Shown here: piece by piece, positions 45,880 through 54,522 of the stretch
Numbering within the stretch: the stretch's first letter is position 1
Layout of the letters: each line of letters starts with the position of its first letter
From: Blautia argi
GTDB lineage: Bacteria; Bacillota; Clostridia; Lachnospirales; Lachnospiraceae
Direction of reading: 5' to 3'
DNA: 64,000 nt
Assembly: GCF_003287895.1 (NCBI RefSeq)
Contig: NZ_CP030280.1
Location: 1,991,501-2,055,500 of the forward strand
The notes under the pieces: generated by a model
Told to the model about the DNA's origin: nothing
The model's input: only the letters and a program-made list of their open reading frames with translations
Database searches by the model: none
Program-made: the position numbers and the translations under genes

Positions 45880-47328
45880 TTATTTTATTCTTTTTAATAC
45901 TTCCAGAAGATATTTCCATACCCTTTCTACAGAGGAAATAGAAAGTTTTTCTTCTGTGGTATGGATACTTTCCATATCAGGTCCTAAGGATACACAGTCC
46001 AGTCCCGGAATCTTTTCATAAAACAGACCGCATTCCAGACCTGCATGAATCACCTTGACCTCTGGATCTTTTCCGTACATTTCCTTAAACACTTCTACCA
46101 TAACAGGACGAAGGGCAGAATCCTGACAGTATTCCCATGCCGGATAATCTCCTTCTGTATCAAAACTGCCGCCTAAAAATTCGGTCAGATACGCAATTTT
46201 ATCTGCCAGAGCCTGTTTTGCGCTTCCTACAGAGCTTCGTACACTGGCTGTTCCGTACAGAGCCTCAGGTGTCAGACAGGTAACGCCCAGATTACAGGAA
46301 GTTTCCACCAGATTCTCAATAAATCCACACATCTTCTGAATTCCGTTTGGATAATGCAGAAGGAAAAACAGAACCTTTTCCTGGCTTACGGGATGCAGCA
46401 CGGGTTCTGTTCCTTCCCCTGCTGCTTCCACAGTTACGGTAATCCCCTCGTCACTGCCTGTATATTCTTTTCTCAGTGTTTCTGTAAAACTCTCTGCATA
46501 TGCACACAAAGTCTTTCCGTCCTCTTCGCCTGCAAGTACCAGAGCCTCTGCCTTTCTTGGAATGGCATTGTCTTTCTGTCCTCCGCAAAGCTCAGCCAGG
46601 GCATACTCTGCCTTTTCCTTTCCCTCATGGAGAAATCTGGCAAGCAGTATGGTAGCGTTTGCACGGTTTTTGTCAATCTCTGCACCGGAATGACCGCCCA
46701 TAAGACCGGAAACCGTAATTTTCCATTTTTTCTCTGTATACTCCTGATATTTTACCGGAAGCTTTGATACAGCCGTCATGCCCCCTGCACAGCCAGCCCA
46801 CAGATATCCCTCTTCCTCTGAATCCAGATTCAGCAGATATTTTGCCTTTAAAGGCGCAGTATCAAGCGCTGCCGCACCCAGAAGCCCGATTTCTTCATCT
46901 ACAGTAATTACTACCTCTAAAGCCGGGTGCTGCAGAGTATTGTCCTCTAAAATTGCCAGGGCATAAGCCACAGCAATGCCATCATCGCCTCCCAGGGTTG
47001 TATCCTCTGCATAGATAAAATCCCCATCAATGCCAAGGCGAAGAGGATCCTTTGTAAAATCATGGTTGCTCTCCGGCTTTTTCTCGCATACCATATCCAT
47101 ATGCCCCTGCAGCATTACAGTAGGGGCATTTTCGTATCCTTTGGACGCCTCTTTAAAAATTACAACATTGTTGCTTTTGTCCTGAATACAGCGAAGCCCC
47201 TTTTCTTTGGCAAAGTCTGCCAGATAGTCACTGATTGCTTTTGTATTGCCTGAACCGTGAGGAATCTTTGTCAGTTCCTCAAAATAATAAAAAACTCTCT
47301 TTGGCTCTAAATTTTCCAAAACTGCCAT
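45880..47328 (-). CDS. pepD: Aminoacyl-histidine dipeptidase PepD (M20)
   Basis: A 482-residue cytoplasmic zinc dipeptidase with broad specificity. Motifs HGSGNTKAISDYL, QGHMDMVCEKKPE, LGGDDGIAVAYAL and VDEEIGLLGA are typical. The ATG at 47328 follows AGGAGGTAACAGAA. The reading frame continues upstream to 47553 and could encode a further segment (MKDDLFYYMKEKSRLCENPE), but that is beyond the family N-terminus and the ribosome binding site favours 47328. Confidence 0.94.
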   Translation of the reverse strand: MAVLENLEPKRVFYYFEELTKIPHGSGNTKAISDYLADFAKEKGLRCIQDKSNNVVIFKEASKGYENAPTVMLQGHMDMVCEKKPESNHDFTKDPLRLGIDGDFIYAEDTTLGGDDGIAVAYALAILEDNTLQHPALEVVITVDEEIGLLGAAALDTAPLKAKYLLNLDSEEEGYLWAGCAGGMTAVSKLPVKYQEYTEKKWKITVSGLMGGHSGAEIDKNRANATILLARFLHEGKEKAEYALAELCGGQKDNAIPRKAEALVLAGEEDGKTLCAYAESFTETLRKEYTGSDEGITVTVEAAGEGTEPVLHPVSQEKVLFFLLHYPNGIQKMCGFIENLVETSCNLGVTCLTPEALYGTASVRSSVGSAKQALADKIAYLTEFLGGSFDTEGDYPAWEYCQDSALRPVMVEVFKEMYGKDPEVKVIHAGLECGLFYEKIPGLDCVSLGPDMESIHTTEEKLSISSVERVWKYLLEVLKRIK

Positions 47329-47468
47329 TTCTGTTACCTCCTGCTGTTTTCTATGTTCCATTTTTACACATTCCGCATCAAATAGCAAGTCCCATTCCGG
47401 ATTCTCACATAGTCGGCTTTTTTCTTTCATATAGTAAAACAAATCATCTTTCATGGGGTAAGGCTTAT

Positions 47469-48443
47469 ATGAAACGCATACTCGCATTTCTCTCTGTCCT
47501 GCTTTTCTTTTCTCTTTTACTGTTCTTTCCTCAACAGTCTCTGGCAGGAGCAAAGGCAGGACTGATGCTCTGGTTTTATACGCTTCTTCCTTCCATGCTG
47601 CCTTTTCTTATTCTGTCCTCTCTGATTTTACATATGGGACTTTTAGACCCTCTGCTCACAAAAGGAGAGCATATCTGGCGCAGGCTCCTTCAGCTTTCTC
47701 CCCAAGGCGCCTACGCTCTTTTTATGGGAATTCTCTGCGGCTATCCCATGGGTGCCAAAACCACGGCAGACCTGTACCGAAAAGGCTCTGTTTCCAGACA
47801 GGAGGCAGATTATCTGCTCACGTTTTCCAATTATCCCGGTCCTGCCTTTCTCCTTACCTATCTTTGTGTGGGTATTCTGCAAAGGGAGGATTTAGCCTTT
47901 CTCACCTGCGTAATCCTCTACCTGTCCTCTTTCCTTACCTCTCTCTTTTTCCGTCCTTCTTCCCAAAAGCGGGAATTACAGACAGACTGTATGCCTTCCT
48001 CCCCTATAAACCTGTCTGAAAAAAGCGCAAAAAAGGCATCTGGCTCTCTGTCCTTTGGAGAAGCCCTAGATGCCTCTATTCTGAATGGTTTTCTATCCAT
48101 CACCAAGCTGGGCGGATATATTATCCTGTTTTCTATTTTCCAGGTTTTCTTAAAAAAAGCCCTGCCTGCAACTCCCTGGGTTCGGTATCCTGTTCTGGGA
48201 CTTATGGAAATCACCACAGGACTTTCTGCGCTTTCCACAAGCAGTCTTTCTTTTCCTGTGCAGTATGTACTGTCCCTGTCCTTTACCTCCTTTGGCGGCT
48301 TCTGCGTGGCAGCACAGACGAAATCCATGCTGTCCGGCACAGACCTTTCCCTCCTGCCTTATTTAAAAGGAAAAATCTGTTGCTCTTTTTTCACCCTGAT
48401 AATCACCCTTTTCTTAGTCAAAATCATCAAAGTCATCGTCTAA
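47469..48443 (+). CDS. ylbJ: Sporulation integral membrane protein YlbJ
   Basis: A 324-residue protein with about eight membrane spans and the nucleoside-recognition (Gate) pattern seen in YlbJ and SpVM-like transporters: LWFYTLLPSMLPFLILSSL, GILCGYPMGAKTTADLY and FSNYPGPAFLLTY. YlbJ is needed for spore cortex formation in Bacillus. The ATG at 47469 has GGGGTAAGG upstream. In Bacillus ylbJ lies beside ylbH (rsmD) and ylbI (coaD), both of which are found just downstream here, which supports the call. Its end overlaps the convergent coiled-coil gene by 30 bases. Confidence 0.85.
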   Translation: MKRILAFLSVLLFFSLLLFFPQQSLAGAKAGLMLWFYTLLPSMLPFLILSSLILHMGLLDPLLTKGEHIWRRLLQLSPQGAYALFMGILCGYPMGAKTTADLYRKGSVSRQEADYLLTFSNYPGPAFLLTYLCVGILQREDLAFLTCVILYLSSFLTSLFFRPSSQKRELQTDCMPSSPINLSEKSAKKASGSLSFGEALDASILNGFLSITKLGGYIILFSIFQVFLKKALPATPWVRYPVLGLMEITTGLSALSTSSLSFPVQYVLSLSFTSFGGFCVAAQTKSMLSGTDLSLLPYLKGKICCSFFTLIITLFLVKIIKVIV

Positions 48444-49079
48444 ATCATCATCAAAATCGTCTGGCTCATAGGATTCTGCCTGTGCAGGAGAGGGCGCTGC
48501 ATTTTCTGTTTCCTGTACAGGAGTGCTGCTGCCCTGTGCAAGCTGAGGAGAAAGCTCTGCGCGGTTCTGTTTGATTACATCTACAGATGCCTGCAGGGCA
48601 CGAACAAACTCATTGTATTTTGCCGCTGCATCTTCTAACATAGAAGATGCAATCTGTCCCATATTTGCCATCATTTCATCCGTATAGGAAACTGCGCTCA
48701 GGCGCAAATTATTTGCATCGTTTGTGGCTGCATCAATGATTGCCTGTGCCTGCTGGTTTGCGCTATTTACAGTTTCGTTTGCCTGTGCATATGCCTGCTG
48801 CATAACCTCAGACTCTTTTACCATTTCCTGTACCTGCTTCTTGGTATCTTCAATGATATTGTCTGCCTTTGCCTGTGCGTCCTGCAGAATCGCTTCCTTG
48901 TTGCTGATGATCTTCTGGTATCTTTTGATTTCATCAGGAGTTTTCAGACGCAGTTCTCTTAAAAGCTCTTCGATTTCTTCTTTATTCACAATAATCTTTG
49001 TTGTGGATAAAGGCTGATATTTACAGCTCTCTACATATTCTTCAATCTCTTCAATAATCTGTTCAATTCTGCTGCTCAT
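48414..49079 (-). CDS. Coiled-coil protein with acidic tail
   Basis: A 221-residue hydrophilic protein, mostly a long coiled coil (residues 35-175, Ala/Gln/Glu-rich, with NETVNSANQQAQAIIDAAT) like the V-ATPase subunit H or DivIVA-like families, followed by a Pro/Gln linker and a striking acidic end (DDFDDDLDDDFDDFD). No enzyme motif is seen. It is often found next to coaD in Lachnospiraceae, and a scaffold role in division or envelope biology is only a guess. It has a good ribosome binding site and lies 29 bases after coaD. Confidence 0.8.
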   Translation of the reverse strand: MSSRIEQIIEEIEEYVESCKYQPLSTTKIIVNKEEIEELLRELRLKTPDEIKRYQKIISNKEAILQDAQAKADNIIEDTKKQVQEMVKESEVMQQAYAQANETVNSANQQAQAIIDAATNDANNLRLSAVSYTDEMMANMGQIASSMLEDAAAKYNEFVRALQASVDVIKQNRAELSPQLAQGSSTPVQETENAAPSPAQAESYEPDDFDDDLDDDFDDFD

Positions 49080-49108
49080 TTCTTCATTCTCCTTATCGTG
49101 TCCTCATT

Positions 49109-49603
49109 CTATTCTTCCGAATGTCTGTTTCTGTACTTTTCCTCCACCTTTTCCTTCACATAATCCGGCACAAATTTGGAAATATCCGCACCGAAATAAG
49201 CTGCCTCTTTTACTGTGGTGGAACTCAGATATGCGTACTGCAGACTGGTTGTCAAAAACATGGTGTCTATATCTGTTGCCAATACCCGGTTTGTCTGAGC
49301 CATCTGCAGCTCGTATTCAAAATCTGTAATCGCACGCAAACCACGGATAATCACCTTGGCCTCACAGCTTCGTGCGAAATTAACGGACAAACCGTCGAAA
49401 GACTGCACCTTTACATTTGCTATCTCTTTCGTTATATACTCTAATATATTAACACGTTCCGCTACAGAAAACAACGGACTTTTTGCAGAATTATTCAAAA
49501 CTGCCACAATTACCTCATCAAAAAGCGCTGCTGCTCTTTTTATAATATCTAAATGTCCATACGTTGCCGGGTCAAAGCTGCCCGGATAAATCGCTCTTGT
49601 CAT
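49109..49603 (-). CDS. coaD: Phosphopantetheine adenylyltransferase
   Basis: CoaD, 164 residues, transfers AMP from ATP to 4'-phosphopantetheine in CoA synthesis. [16 protein letters not shown] holds the TxGH motif, followed by [12 protein letters not shown] and the C-terminal [10 protein letters not shown]. It overlaps rsmD by four bases, a standard Firmicutes pairing. CoA demand links it to the acetyl-CoA pathway at the left end, though not by operon. Confidence 0.96.
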   Translation of the reverse strand: MTRAIYPGSFDPATYGHLDIIKRAAALFDEVIVAVLNNSAKSPLFSVAERVNILEYITKEIANVKVQSFDGLSVNFARSCEAKVIIRGLRAITDFEYELQMAQTNRVLATDIDTMFLTTSLQYAYLSSTTVKEAAYFGADISKFVPDYVKEKVEEKYRNRHSEE

Positions 49604-50157
49604 TTTGGTGCCTTTCTTATAAAAACATGCTGATTGGTCTTATACCGTTTTACCTTCTCTTTTAAAAATCCGTATTCCTCCAGATAATCAAATTCTGTAG
49701 AAAGGGAGGCTTCCACAACAAGCCGCGTATTTTCATCTATACAGGAGGCGTCCTTTAAGACCTCCAACACCTGTCTTTCCAGTCCTTTATCATATGGCGG
49801 ATCCATGAAAATACAATCAAAAGGCTCTTCCTTTGAAATAGAAGAAAGAGCGGTGAATACCTCCTGACAGTATACCTGCGCTTTAGAGGAAAGTCTGGTA
49901 AAACGCAGATTTTCCTCTATCACGGCTGCTGCCCTTCTGTTTTTTTCGATAAAAGCACAAAAATCCGCGCCTCTGCTTAACGCCTCAATTCCAATTCCTC
50001 CACTACCTGCGAAAATATCCAGGAATCTGCACTGGCACAGATAAGGCTGAAGCATATTAAACAGGGTTTCCTTAATGCGGTCTGTGGTGGGACGGGTTTC
50101 CAGCCCCGGAATGGTCTTAAGTGGCATACTCTTTGCGCTGCCTGCAATTACTCTCAT
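49600..50157 (-). CDS. rsmD: 16S rRNA (guanine966-N2)-methyltransferase RsmD
   Basis: The 185-residue Rossmann methyltransferase modifies G966 of 16S r[31 protein letters not shown], the SAM loop [19 protein letters not shown] and the catalytic DPPYDKG motif are all present. It overlaps coaD by four bases. Confidence 0.95.
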   Translation of the reverse strand: MRVIAGSAKSMPLKTIPGLETRPTTDRIKETLFNMLQPYLCQCRFLDIFAGSGGIGIEALSRGADFCAFIEKNRRAAAVIEENLRFTRLSSKAQVYCQEVFTALSSISKEEPFDCIFMDPPYDKGLERQVLEVLKDASCIDENTRLVVEASLSTEFDYLEEYGFLKEKVKRYKTNQHVFIRKAPK

Positions 50158-50185
50158 ATATTTTATCCTTTTTCGTATATAGCTT

Positions 50186-50578
50186 TTAGCGATTCAGACG
50201 ATAATCCAAATCGCCCTGATCCAGTCCCAGTATCAGGGACTCTGCCGTTGCAATATTGGTTGCAATGGGAATGTTGTACTGGTCGCAGTATCTGGAAATC
50301 TGATATACGTCCGGTTCTTTTGCGTCTATCATCGCCGGATTGTAAAAAAAGATTACCATATCAATATCACCGCGCTCAATCATTTCTGTAAACTGCTTAT
50401 CTCCGCCCATACTTCCCGGAAGGAATTTATGGACACGGAGGTTGGCAGCCTCTTCAATACGCCTTCCTGTAGTCCCGGTTGCATAGATTTCGTGCTTTGC
50501 CAGTATATTTTTATAGGCAATGCAAAAATCTTCGATCAGGGCTTTCTTACTGTTATGTGCTATAATCCCAACGTTCAT
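50186..50578 (-). CDS. mgsA: Methylglyoxal synthase
   Basis: A 130-residue enzyme that converts dihydroxyacetone phosphate to methylglyoxal, bypassing lower glycolysis when phosphate is short. AHNSKK, GTTGRRIEEA, PGSMGGDKQ and the FFYNP block carry the catalytic Asp and His and phosphate-binding residues. It has its own consensus promoter. Confidence 0.95.
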   Translation of the reverse strand: MNVGIIAHNSKKALIEDFCIAYKNILAKHEIYATGTTGRRIEEAANLRVHKFLPGSMGGDKQFTEMIERGDIDMVIFFYNPAMIDAKEPDVYQISRYCDQYNIPIATNIATAESLILGLDQGDLDYRLNR

Positions 50579-50651
50579 CTACATCAATCCTTATTTTTTA
50601 TAATAATAACAATATCGGCATCTGTATCACCTGGTACTGTTACCCAGAGTT

Positions 50652-50680
50652 ATTATAGCAAAAACACCAAGTTTTTGCAA
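50652..50680 (-). promoter_or_regulatory. Promoter of mgsA
   Basis: TTGCAA and TATAAT with a 17-base spacer on the minus strand, about 75 bases before the mgsA start. Between this and the spore-protein promoter, to 50813, nothing else is seen. Confidence 0.78.
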
Positions 50681-50813
50681 TTATTTTTTCATCATTTATA
50701 CACTTTTTACAAAACCAAATGTTCTCTTGCATGATAATCACTCTGATTTTGAAACTCGATTTCATATTGTAATACAATTCTCAGAATTTGTCAAAACTTG
50801 AAAGAACTTCTAG

Positions 50814-50841
50814 GGTAAAATTTTTTAAAATTCACATAATA
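50814..50841 (+). promoter_or_regulatory. Possible forespore sigma-F/G promoter
   Basis: CATAATA at 50835-50841 matches the sigma-G -10 (CATwxTA) and GGTAAAA lies 14 bases upstream, closer than the usual 17-18. A late-sporulation promoter is expected for this gene, but the -35 is uncertain. Confidence 0.4.
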
Positions 50842-50882
50842 GCATTGTAACACAAAATCACATTCCAAAGGAGGAACTAAAA

Positions 50883-51113
50883 ATGTCTAACAACAATTCT
50901 TCTTCAAACAGAGCAGCCGTACCAGAAGCAAAAGGTGCATTGAACCGTTTCAAATACGAAGTTGCCAATGAACTGGGTGTACCCCTTACAGACGGCTACA
51001 ACGGAAACCTGACTTCCAAACAGAACGGTTCCGTAGGCGGTTATATGGTGAAAAAAATGATTGAAGCACAGGAAAGACAGATGAGCGGCACAGGTTCTAC
51101 ACAGCAGTTCTAA
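50883..51113 (+). CDS. Alpha/beta-type small acid-soluble spore protein
   Basis: A 76-residue SASP that coats and protects spore DNA. The ANELGVPL motif after a KYEVA helix is the germination-protease (Gpr) cleavage region, and NGNLTSKQNGSVGGYMVKKMI is the second conserved helix. The Asn/Ser-rich N-terminus and Gln-rich tail are normal. AAAGGAGG lies seven bases before the ATG. It shows that the organism is a spore former. Confidence 0.95.
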   Translation: MSNNNSSSNRAAVPEAKGALNRFKYEVANELGVPLTDGYNGNLTSKQNGSVGGYMVKKMIEAQERQMSGTGSTQQF

Positions 51114-51132
51114 ATACTTCTGTCATTTACGG

Positions 51133-51162
51133 AAAAGAGGGCTTTTTACAGGTCCTCTTTTT
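51133..51162 (+). terminator. Terminator after the spore protein gene
   Basis: AAAAGAGG and CCTCTTTTTT form an 8-bp stem with a T-tract, 20 bases after the stop. Confidence 0.8.
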
Positions 51163-51187
51163 TGTGCATATTTTTTCAAGATTCCTC

Positions 51188-51216
51188 TGGACATTTTCCT
51201 TTTCCAGGAGTATGAT
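51188..51216 (+). promoter_or_regulatory. Promoter of the CptIN locus
   Basis: TGGACA and TATGAT with a 17-base spacer, ending 30 bases before the first antitoxin repeat unit. Transcription would begin near 51223 and run through the repeats into the toxin gene. Confidence 0.75.
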
Positions 51217-51245
51217 AAAAAACATAGAAAACATATGTTTTCTTC

Positions 51246-51346
51246 TCAAATGTCTGTTGCTTCCCGGTATGCAACGAAAAGATACCCGGGTTCAAATGTT
51301 CGTTGCTCCCTGGTACGCAATAAAAACATTACCAGGCTCAAATACA
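51246..51346 (+). ncRNA. cptI: CptI-type RNA antitoxin: two 46-nt repeats plus a partial third
   Basis: Units start with TCAAA at 51246, 51292 and 51338, an exact 46-base period; two are full and the third covers about nine bases. Each full unit can fold as an H-type pseudoknot. Stem 1 is GTTGC with GCAAC (GCAAT in unit 2, a G-U pair). Stem 2 is CCCGG with CCGGG in unit 1 and CCTGG with CCAGG in unit 2. The second pair is a compensatory double change, which supports the fold. In type III toxin-antitoxin systems the toxin cuts the repeat RNA into units that bind and inhibit it. There is no open reading frame here. Confidence 0.85.
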
Positions 51347-51404
51347 GCCATTTCTTAAAGCATATCCAAAATCATATCAAATCAATCAAATCTTAGGAGA
51401 ATCT

Positions 51405-51926
51405 ATGACAAATCATTATTTTTATTTCATTTCTGATGAATATTTTCAAAAATTTCCGGACAGGTATCTGATGAAAAACAAAGAATCTACGGATGGACAG
51501 ACCCACAACCGCCCCTGCTACTGTGCCTTTCAGGACAGACAGCACCCGGAAGTATACTGGCTGATTCCCTTTTCCTCTCAGGTCGCTAAATTCCGAAAAG
51601 TTTACAAAAGCAAGCTTGCCCGGTATCACCGATGCAACACCCTTGTATTCGGTGAAGTTTTAGGTCACGAAAAAGCCTTTCTGATACAGAATATGTGTCC
51701 TGTCACCCGGCGCTATGTTACCATGCAGTACATGGACGCTGCCAGTCAAAAGCCTGTGTGCATTTCCCAAAAAACGCAGAAGCAGATTCTGAAATATTCC
51801 AGAGAGGTTTTAGAACAACTCCGCCATGGAAATTCCTCTCTTATCTTTCCCAATGTCCTTTCCATTGAACAGCAGCTTCTTAATGAAGAGCAGAAAAAAA
51901 GAACCCCTTTTATTTCTCTGCCATAA
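51405..51926 (+). CDS. cptN: Type III toxin CptN (ToxN/AbiQ superfamily endoribonuclease)
   Basis: A 173-residue protein that I recognise as the CptN branch of the type III toxin fold. The start YFYFISDEYFQKFPD, the HNRPCYC strand, WLIPFSSQVAKF, VLGHEKAFLIQNMCPVT and the closing helix with ALREV-like spacing (SREVLEQLRHG) agree with that family. ToxN-type toxins are RNases that stop growth and often abort phage infection. TAGGAG lies seven bases before the ATG. Upstream is the repeat antitoxin and one promoter, the standard layout. The gene is flanked by a spore-protein gene and a DUF6465 gene, and no other mobile feature is seen. Confidence 0.85.
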   Translation: MTNHYFYFISDEYFQKFPDRYLMKNKESTDGQTHNRPCYCAFQDRQHPEVYWLIPFSSQVAKFRKVYKSKLARYHRCNTLVFGEVLGHEKAFLIQNMCPVTRRYVTMQYMDAASQKPVCISQKTQKQILKYSREVLEQLRHGNSSLIFPNVLSIEQQLLNEEQKKRTPFISLP

Positions 51927-51957
51927 AAGAAGTTCTCTCCTGTTGCCTTCGTCTGTT

Positions 51958-52353
51958 TTATAAGTCTATTTTTCTTCCGCCTTCTACGAATTCACCGTTT
52001 ACCACATAGTAAGCAGCGCTTTCTTCCGGTTTCACATAAATCTGTACGTCCTTGATGTCGCTTTCCTTTTTGCCTGTTTCTGCTGCCCATGCTGTCTTCA
52101 CATTTGTTTTAATGACTTCCATGTCATACTCCTTGCCTGCAAACTGTAAGAATACAGTTTCCTTTACAACAGCCTTTGCAGTTGGCTTTGTGGCAGTTGC
52201 TTTTTTTGCAGCAGCCTCTTTCTTGGCAGCTCCTCTTTTTACTGTTGTTTTCTTAGCAACTGTTTCTGTTTTTGTTTCTTCTGTCTTCGCTGGAGTCGTC
52301 TTTGCAGCAACAGCTTCTGCTGCAGCCTTTGTAGTTGTCTTTCTGACTGACAT
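51958..52353 (-). CDS. DUF6465 family protein with Ala/Lys/Thr-rich tail
   Basis: A 131-residue protein with an N-terminal low-complexity tail of about 70 residues (TTTKAAAEAVAAKTTPAKTE, then VKRGAAKKEAAAKKATATK), like histone H1 or HU tails, and a compact C-terminal domain (ETVFLQFAGKEYDMEVIKTNV, then DIKDVQIYVKPEESAAYYVVNG) matching the Clostridia-wide DUF6465 pattern. A nucleoid or RNA-binding role is guessed from the basic tail only. The ATG at 52353 follows AAGGAGGAG. Confidence 0.8.
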   Translation of the reverse strand: MSVRKTTTKAAAEAVAAKTTPAKTEETKTETVAKKTTVKRGAAKKEAAAKKATATKPTAKAVVKETVFLQFAGKEYDMEVIKTNVKTAWAAETGKKESDIKDVQIYVKPEESAAYYVVNGEFVEGGRKIDL

Positions 52354-52464
52354 TTTCTCTCCTCCTTTGTTTCTTGCAACTTTCAATGTCCCGTCTATGA
52401 TAACTCTTTTTCCAAAAACTTGCAAGTTTTATGGAAAATATTTTTTATATCAAAGCAATTTTTC

Positions 52465-54522
52465 CTACAACCCCGGCATTTCCATACGCTCTCTGGCATA
52501 AGACAACAGACAGCTTCTCAGCCTTTCGTTCTGAGGAAGGGATAAATCTCTGTCCAAATCCAGGATTGCTCCTGCTGCCTGGCTGGCATCCTTTAAAATT
52601 TCGGAATCCTGGAAGATATCTGCAAGCCGAAACTCCAGAAGACCGCTTTGCCGGATTCCAAACAAATCTCCCGGTCCCCTCAGTCTTAAATCTTCCCCTG
52701 CAATAAAAAATCCATCGTTGGACTTTACCAGAATTTCCAGACGCTCCTTTGTTTCTGCGTCCTTTCCTCCCTGGACAAAAATACAGTAGGACTGATGCTC
52801 ACCTCTACCTACCCGTCCTCTGAGCTGATGAAGCTGTGCCAGGCCAAACCGCTCGGCATTTTCCACCATCATAACTGTAGCGTTTGGTACATTGACACCT
52901 ACTTCAATGACTGTGGTAGATACCAGCACCTGAATTTCGTTGTCTGCAAATTTCTCCATGATTTCATTTTTTTCTGCTGCTTTCATTCTCCCGTGAAGAT
53001 AAGCTACCCGGATATCACCTGGCAGGGCTTCCTGAAGCTTTCTGCTGTAGTCTAAGACATTTTCCGCCTCTAATCCCTCGCTTTCCTCTACCATGGGACA
53101 AATAACATAGACCTGCCGTCCCTGCTGCACCTGCTTCTCAATAAAACGGTAGGCAGTTGGCCTGTAAGAGGTATCCACCACACAGTTTTTAATGGGAAGT
53201 CTTTTTGCAGGCAGCTGATCCATGACAGAAATATCCAAATCCCCATAAAGGATAATAGCCAAAGTTCTGGGAATCGGCGTTGCACTCATAACCAGCACAT
53301 GAGGTCTGACTCCTTTTTTAGACAAATCCTCTCTTTGATTCACTCCAAAACGATGCTGCTCATCTGTAATGACAAGCGCCAGATTTTCGTATATCACCTT
53401 TTCCTGTATCAACGCATGGGTTCCTATAATAAGTTGTGCCTTTCCCTGCGCAATTTTTTCATAACGCTCCCGCTTCTCCTTTGCAGTCTGAGAACCGGTC
53501 AGAAGCACAGTTTCAAAAGGAAAGCTCTGCTGTTGCACCAGCCTGCACAATTCTTCATAATGCTGCCTTGCCAAAACTTCTGTAGGTACCATAAGAGCTG
53601 CCTGATATCCATTAGCTGCTGCCAGTATCATAGAAAGAAAGGCAATAATCGTCTTTCCGCTTCCCACATCACCCTGTACCAGCCTGGACATCAGAGTATG
53701 TCCTGTCATATTGGTTTCAATTTCGTTCCATACTCTCCTCTGTGCATGAGTCAGAGGATACGGCAGACTCTCTATAAGCTTTTCTGTTTCCCACACCGGT
53801 TTTATGGAAAAAGTATTTTGCGACTCCATATTTTTTTCCTTCATCATGCGCACAGACAGAATAAAAAATAAAAATTCATCAAAAACCAGTCTTCTGCGTC
53901 CCACAACCAAATCTTTTTTATCTTTTGGAAAATGAATGTGCGACAGCGCATAATTATATTCTGCCAGCCGGTAATGATTCCTGTATTCTTCCGGAAGATA
54001 CTCCGCAGTAATTTCCCGGTTTTCCAAAATCTGATGCATGGTTTTTACCATAAACTTATTGGTCAGTCCCTTTGTCAGAGTATATATAGGATACAGCGTG
54101 TAAAGAAGCCCTTCATAATCCTCTCTTTTAAAAATTTCCGGGTGTTCCATAATCAATCGCGCCCCTTTTTTGACGACTGTCCCCCGAAAAATATAAAATC
54201 CGCCTGCCTGAAGCGTATTCCGCAAAAAGGGCATATTGTACCAGATAAGCTGCAGACTGCTTTTCTCGTCCTTTATTGTAGCAGTTACCACCGTTTTTCT
54301 GCCCGTATTACTCATACCCACTCTGCCGGTAATTCGCCCGAAAACAGCCGCCTTTTTCCCGGGTTCTGCCTCTGATACGGCAATCGGCTCTCTGTACTCA
54401 TCATAATCTCTGGGATAGTATCTGAGAAAATCTCCTACCGTAAAAATCCCCAATTTTGCCAGAAGCTTTTCTGTCTTTTCCCCGATTCCTTTGATACTCC
54501 GTACGCTGTCCTGCTCTTTCAT
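52465..54522 (-). CDS. recG: ATP-dependent DNA helicase RecG
   Basis: RecG (685 residues) reverses stalled forks and branch-migrates Holliday junctions. The N-terminal wedge OB domain includes GRITGRVGMSNTGRKT; helicase motifs RLVQGDVGSGKT (I), TDEQHRFG (II, a DEQH box), SATPIPRTLA (III) and QLRGRVGRG (VI) follow. The start at 54522 has AGGAAACAGGAA before it; the long extension to 54687 lacks one. It follows the fakA-like gene as in other Firmicutes. Confidence 0.96.
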   Translation of the reverse strand: MKEQDSVRSIKGIGEKTEKLLAKLGIFTVGDFLRYYPRDYDEYREPIAVSEAEPGKKAAVFGRITGRVGMSNTGRKTVVTATIKDEKSSLQLIWYNMPFLRNTLQAGGFYIFRGTVVKKGARLIMEHPEIFKREDYEGLLYTLYPIYTLTKGLTNKFMVKTMHQILENREITAEYLPEEYRNHYRLAEYNYALSHIHFPKDKKDLVVGRRRLVFDEFLFFILSVRMMKEKNMESQNTFSIKPVWETEKLIESLPYPLTHAQRRVWNEIETNMTGHTLMSRLVQGDVGSGKTIIAFLSMILAAANGYQAALMVPTEVLARQHYEELCRLVQQQSFPFETVLLTGSQTAKEKRERYEKIAQGKAQLIIGTHALIQEKVIYENLALVITDEQHRFGVNQREDLSKKGVRPHVLVMSATPIPRTLAIILYGDLDISVMDQLPAKRLPIKNCVVDTSYRPTAYRFIEKQVQQGRQVYVICPMVEESEGLEAENVLDYSRKLQEALPGDIRVAYLHGRMKAAEKNEIMEKFADNEIQVLVSTTVIEVGVNVPNATVMMVENAERFGLAQLHQLRGRVGRGEHQSYCIFVQGGKDAETKERLEILVKSNDGFFIAGEDLRLRGPGDLFGIRQSGLLEFRLADIFQDSEILKDASQAAGAILDLDRDLSLPQNERLRSCLLSYARERMEMPGL

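Noticed and set aside
47329..47553. N-terminal extension of PepD (MKDDLFYYMKEKSRL...)
   Set aside because: It is open in frame, but a strong ribosome binding site and the family N-terminus both favour the ATG at 47328. The extension might be a separate small gene, without enough evidence to call it.
51246..51346. CRISPR array
   Set aside because: The units repeat without variable spacers, number only two and a fraction, and precede a toxin gene; a type III antitoxin explains them better.
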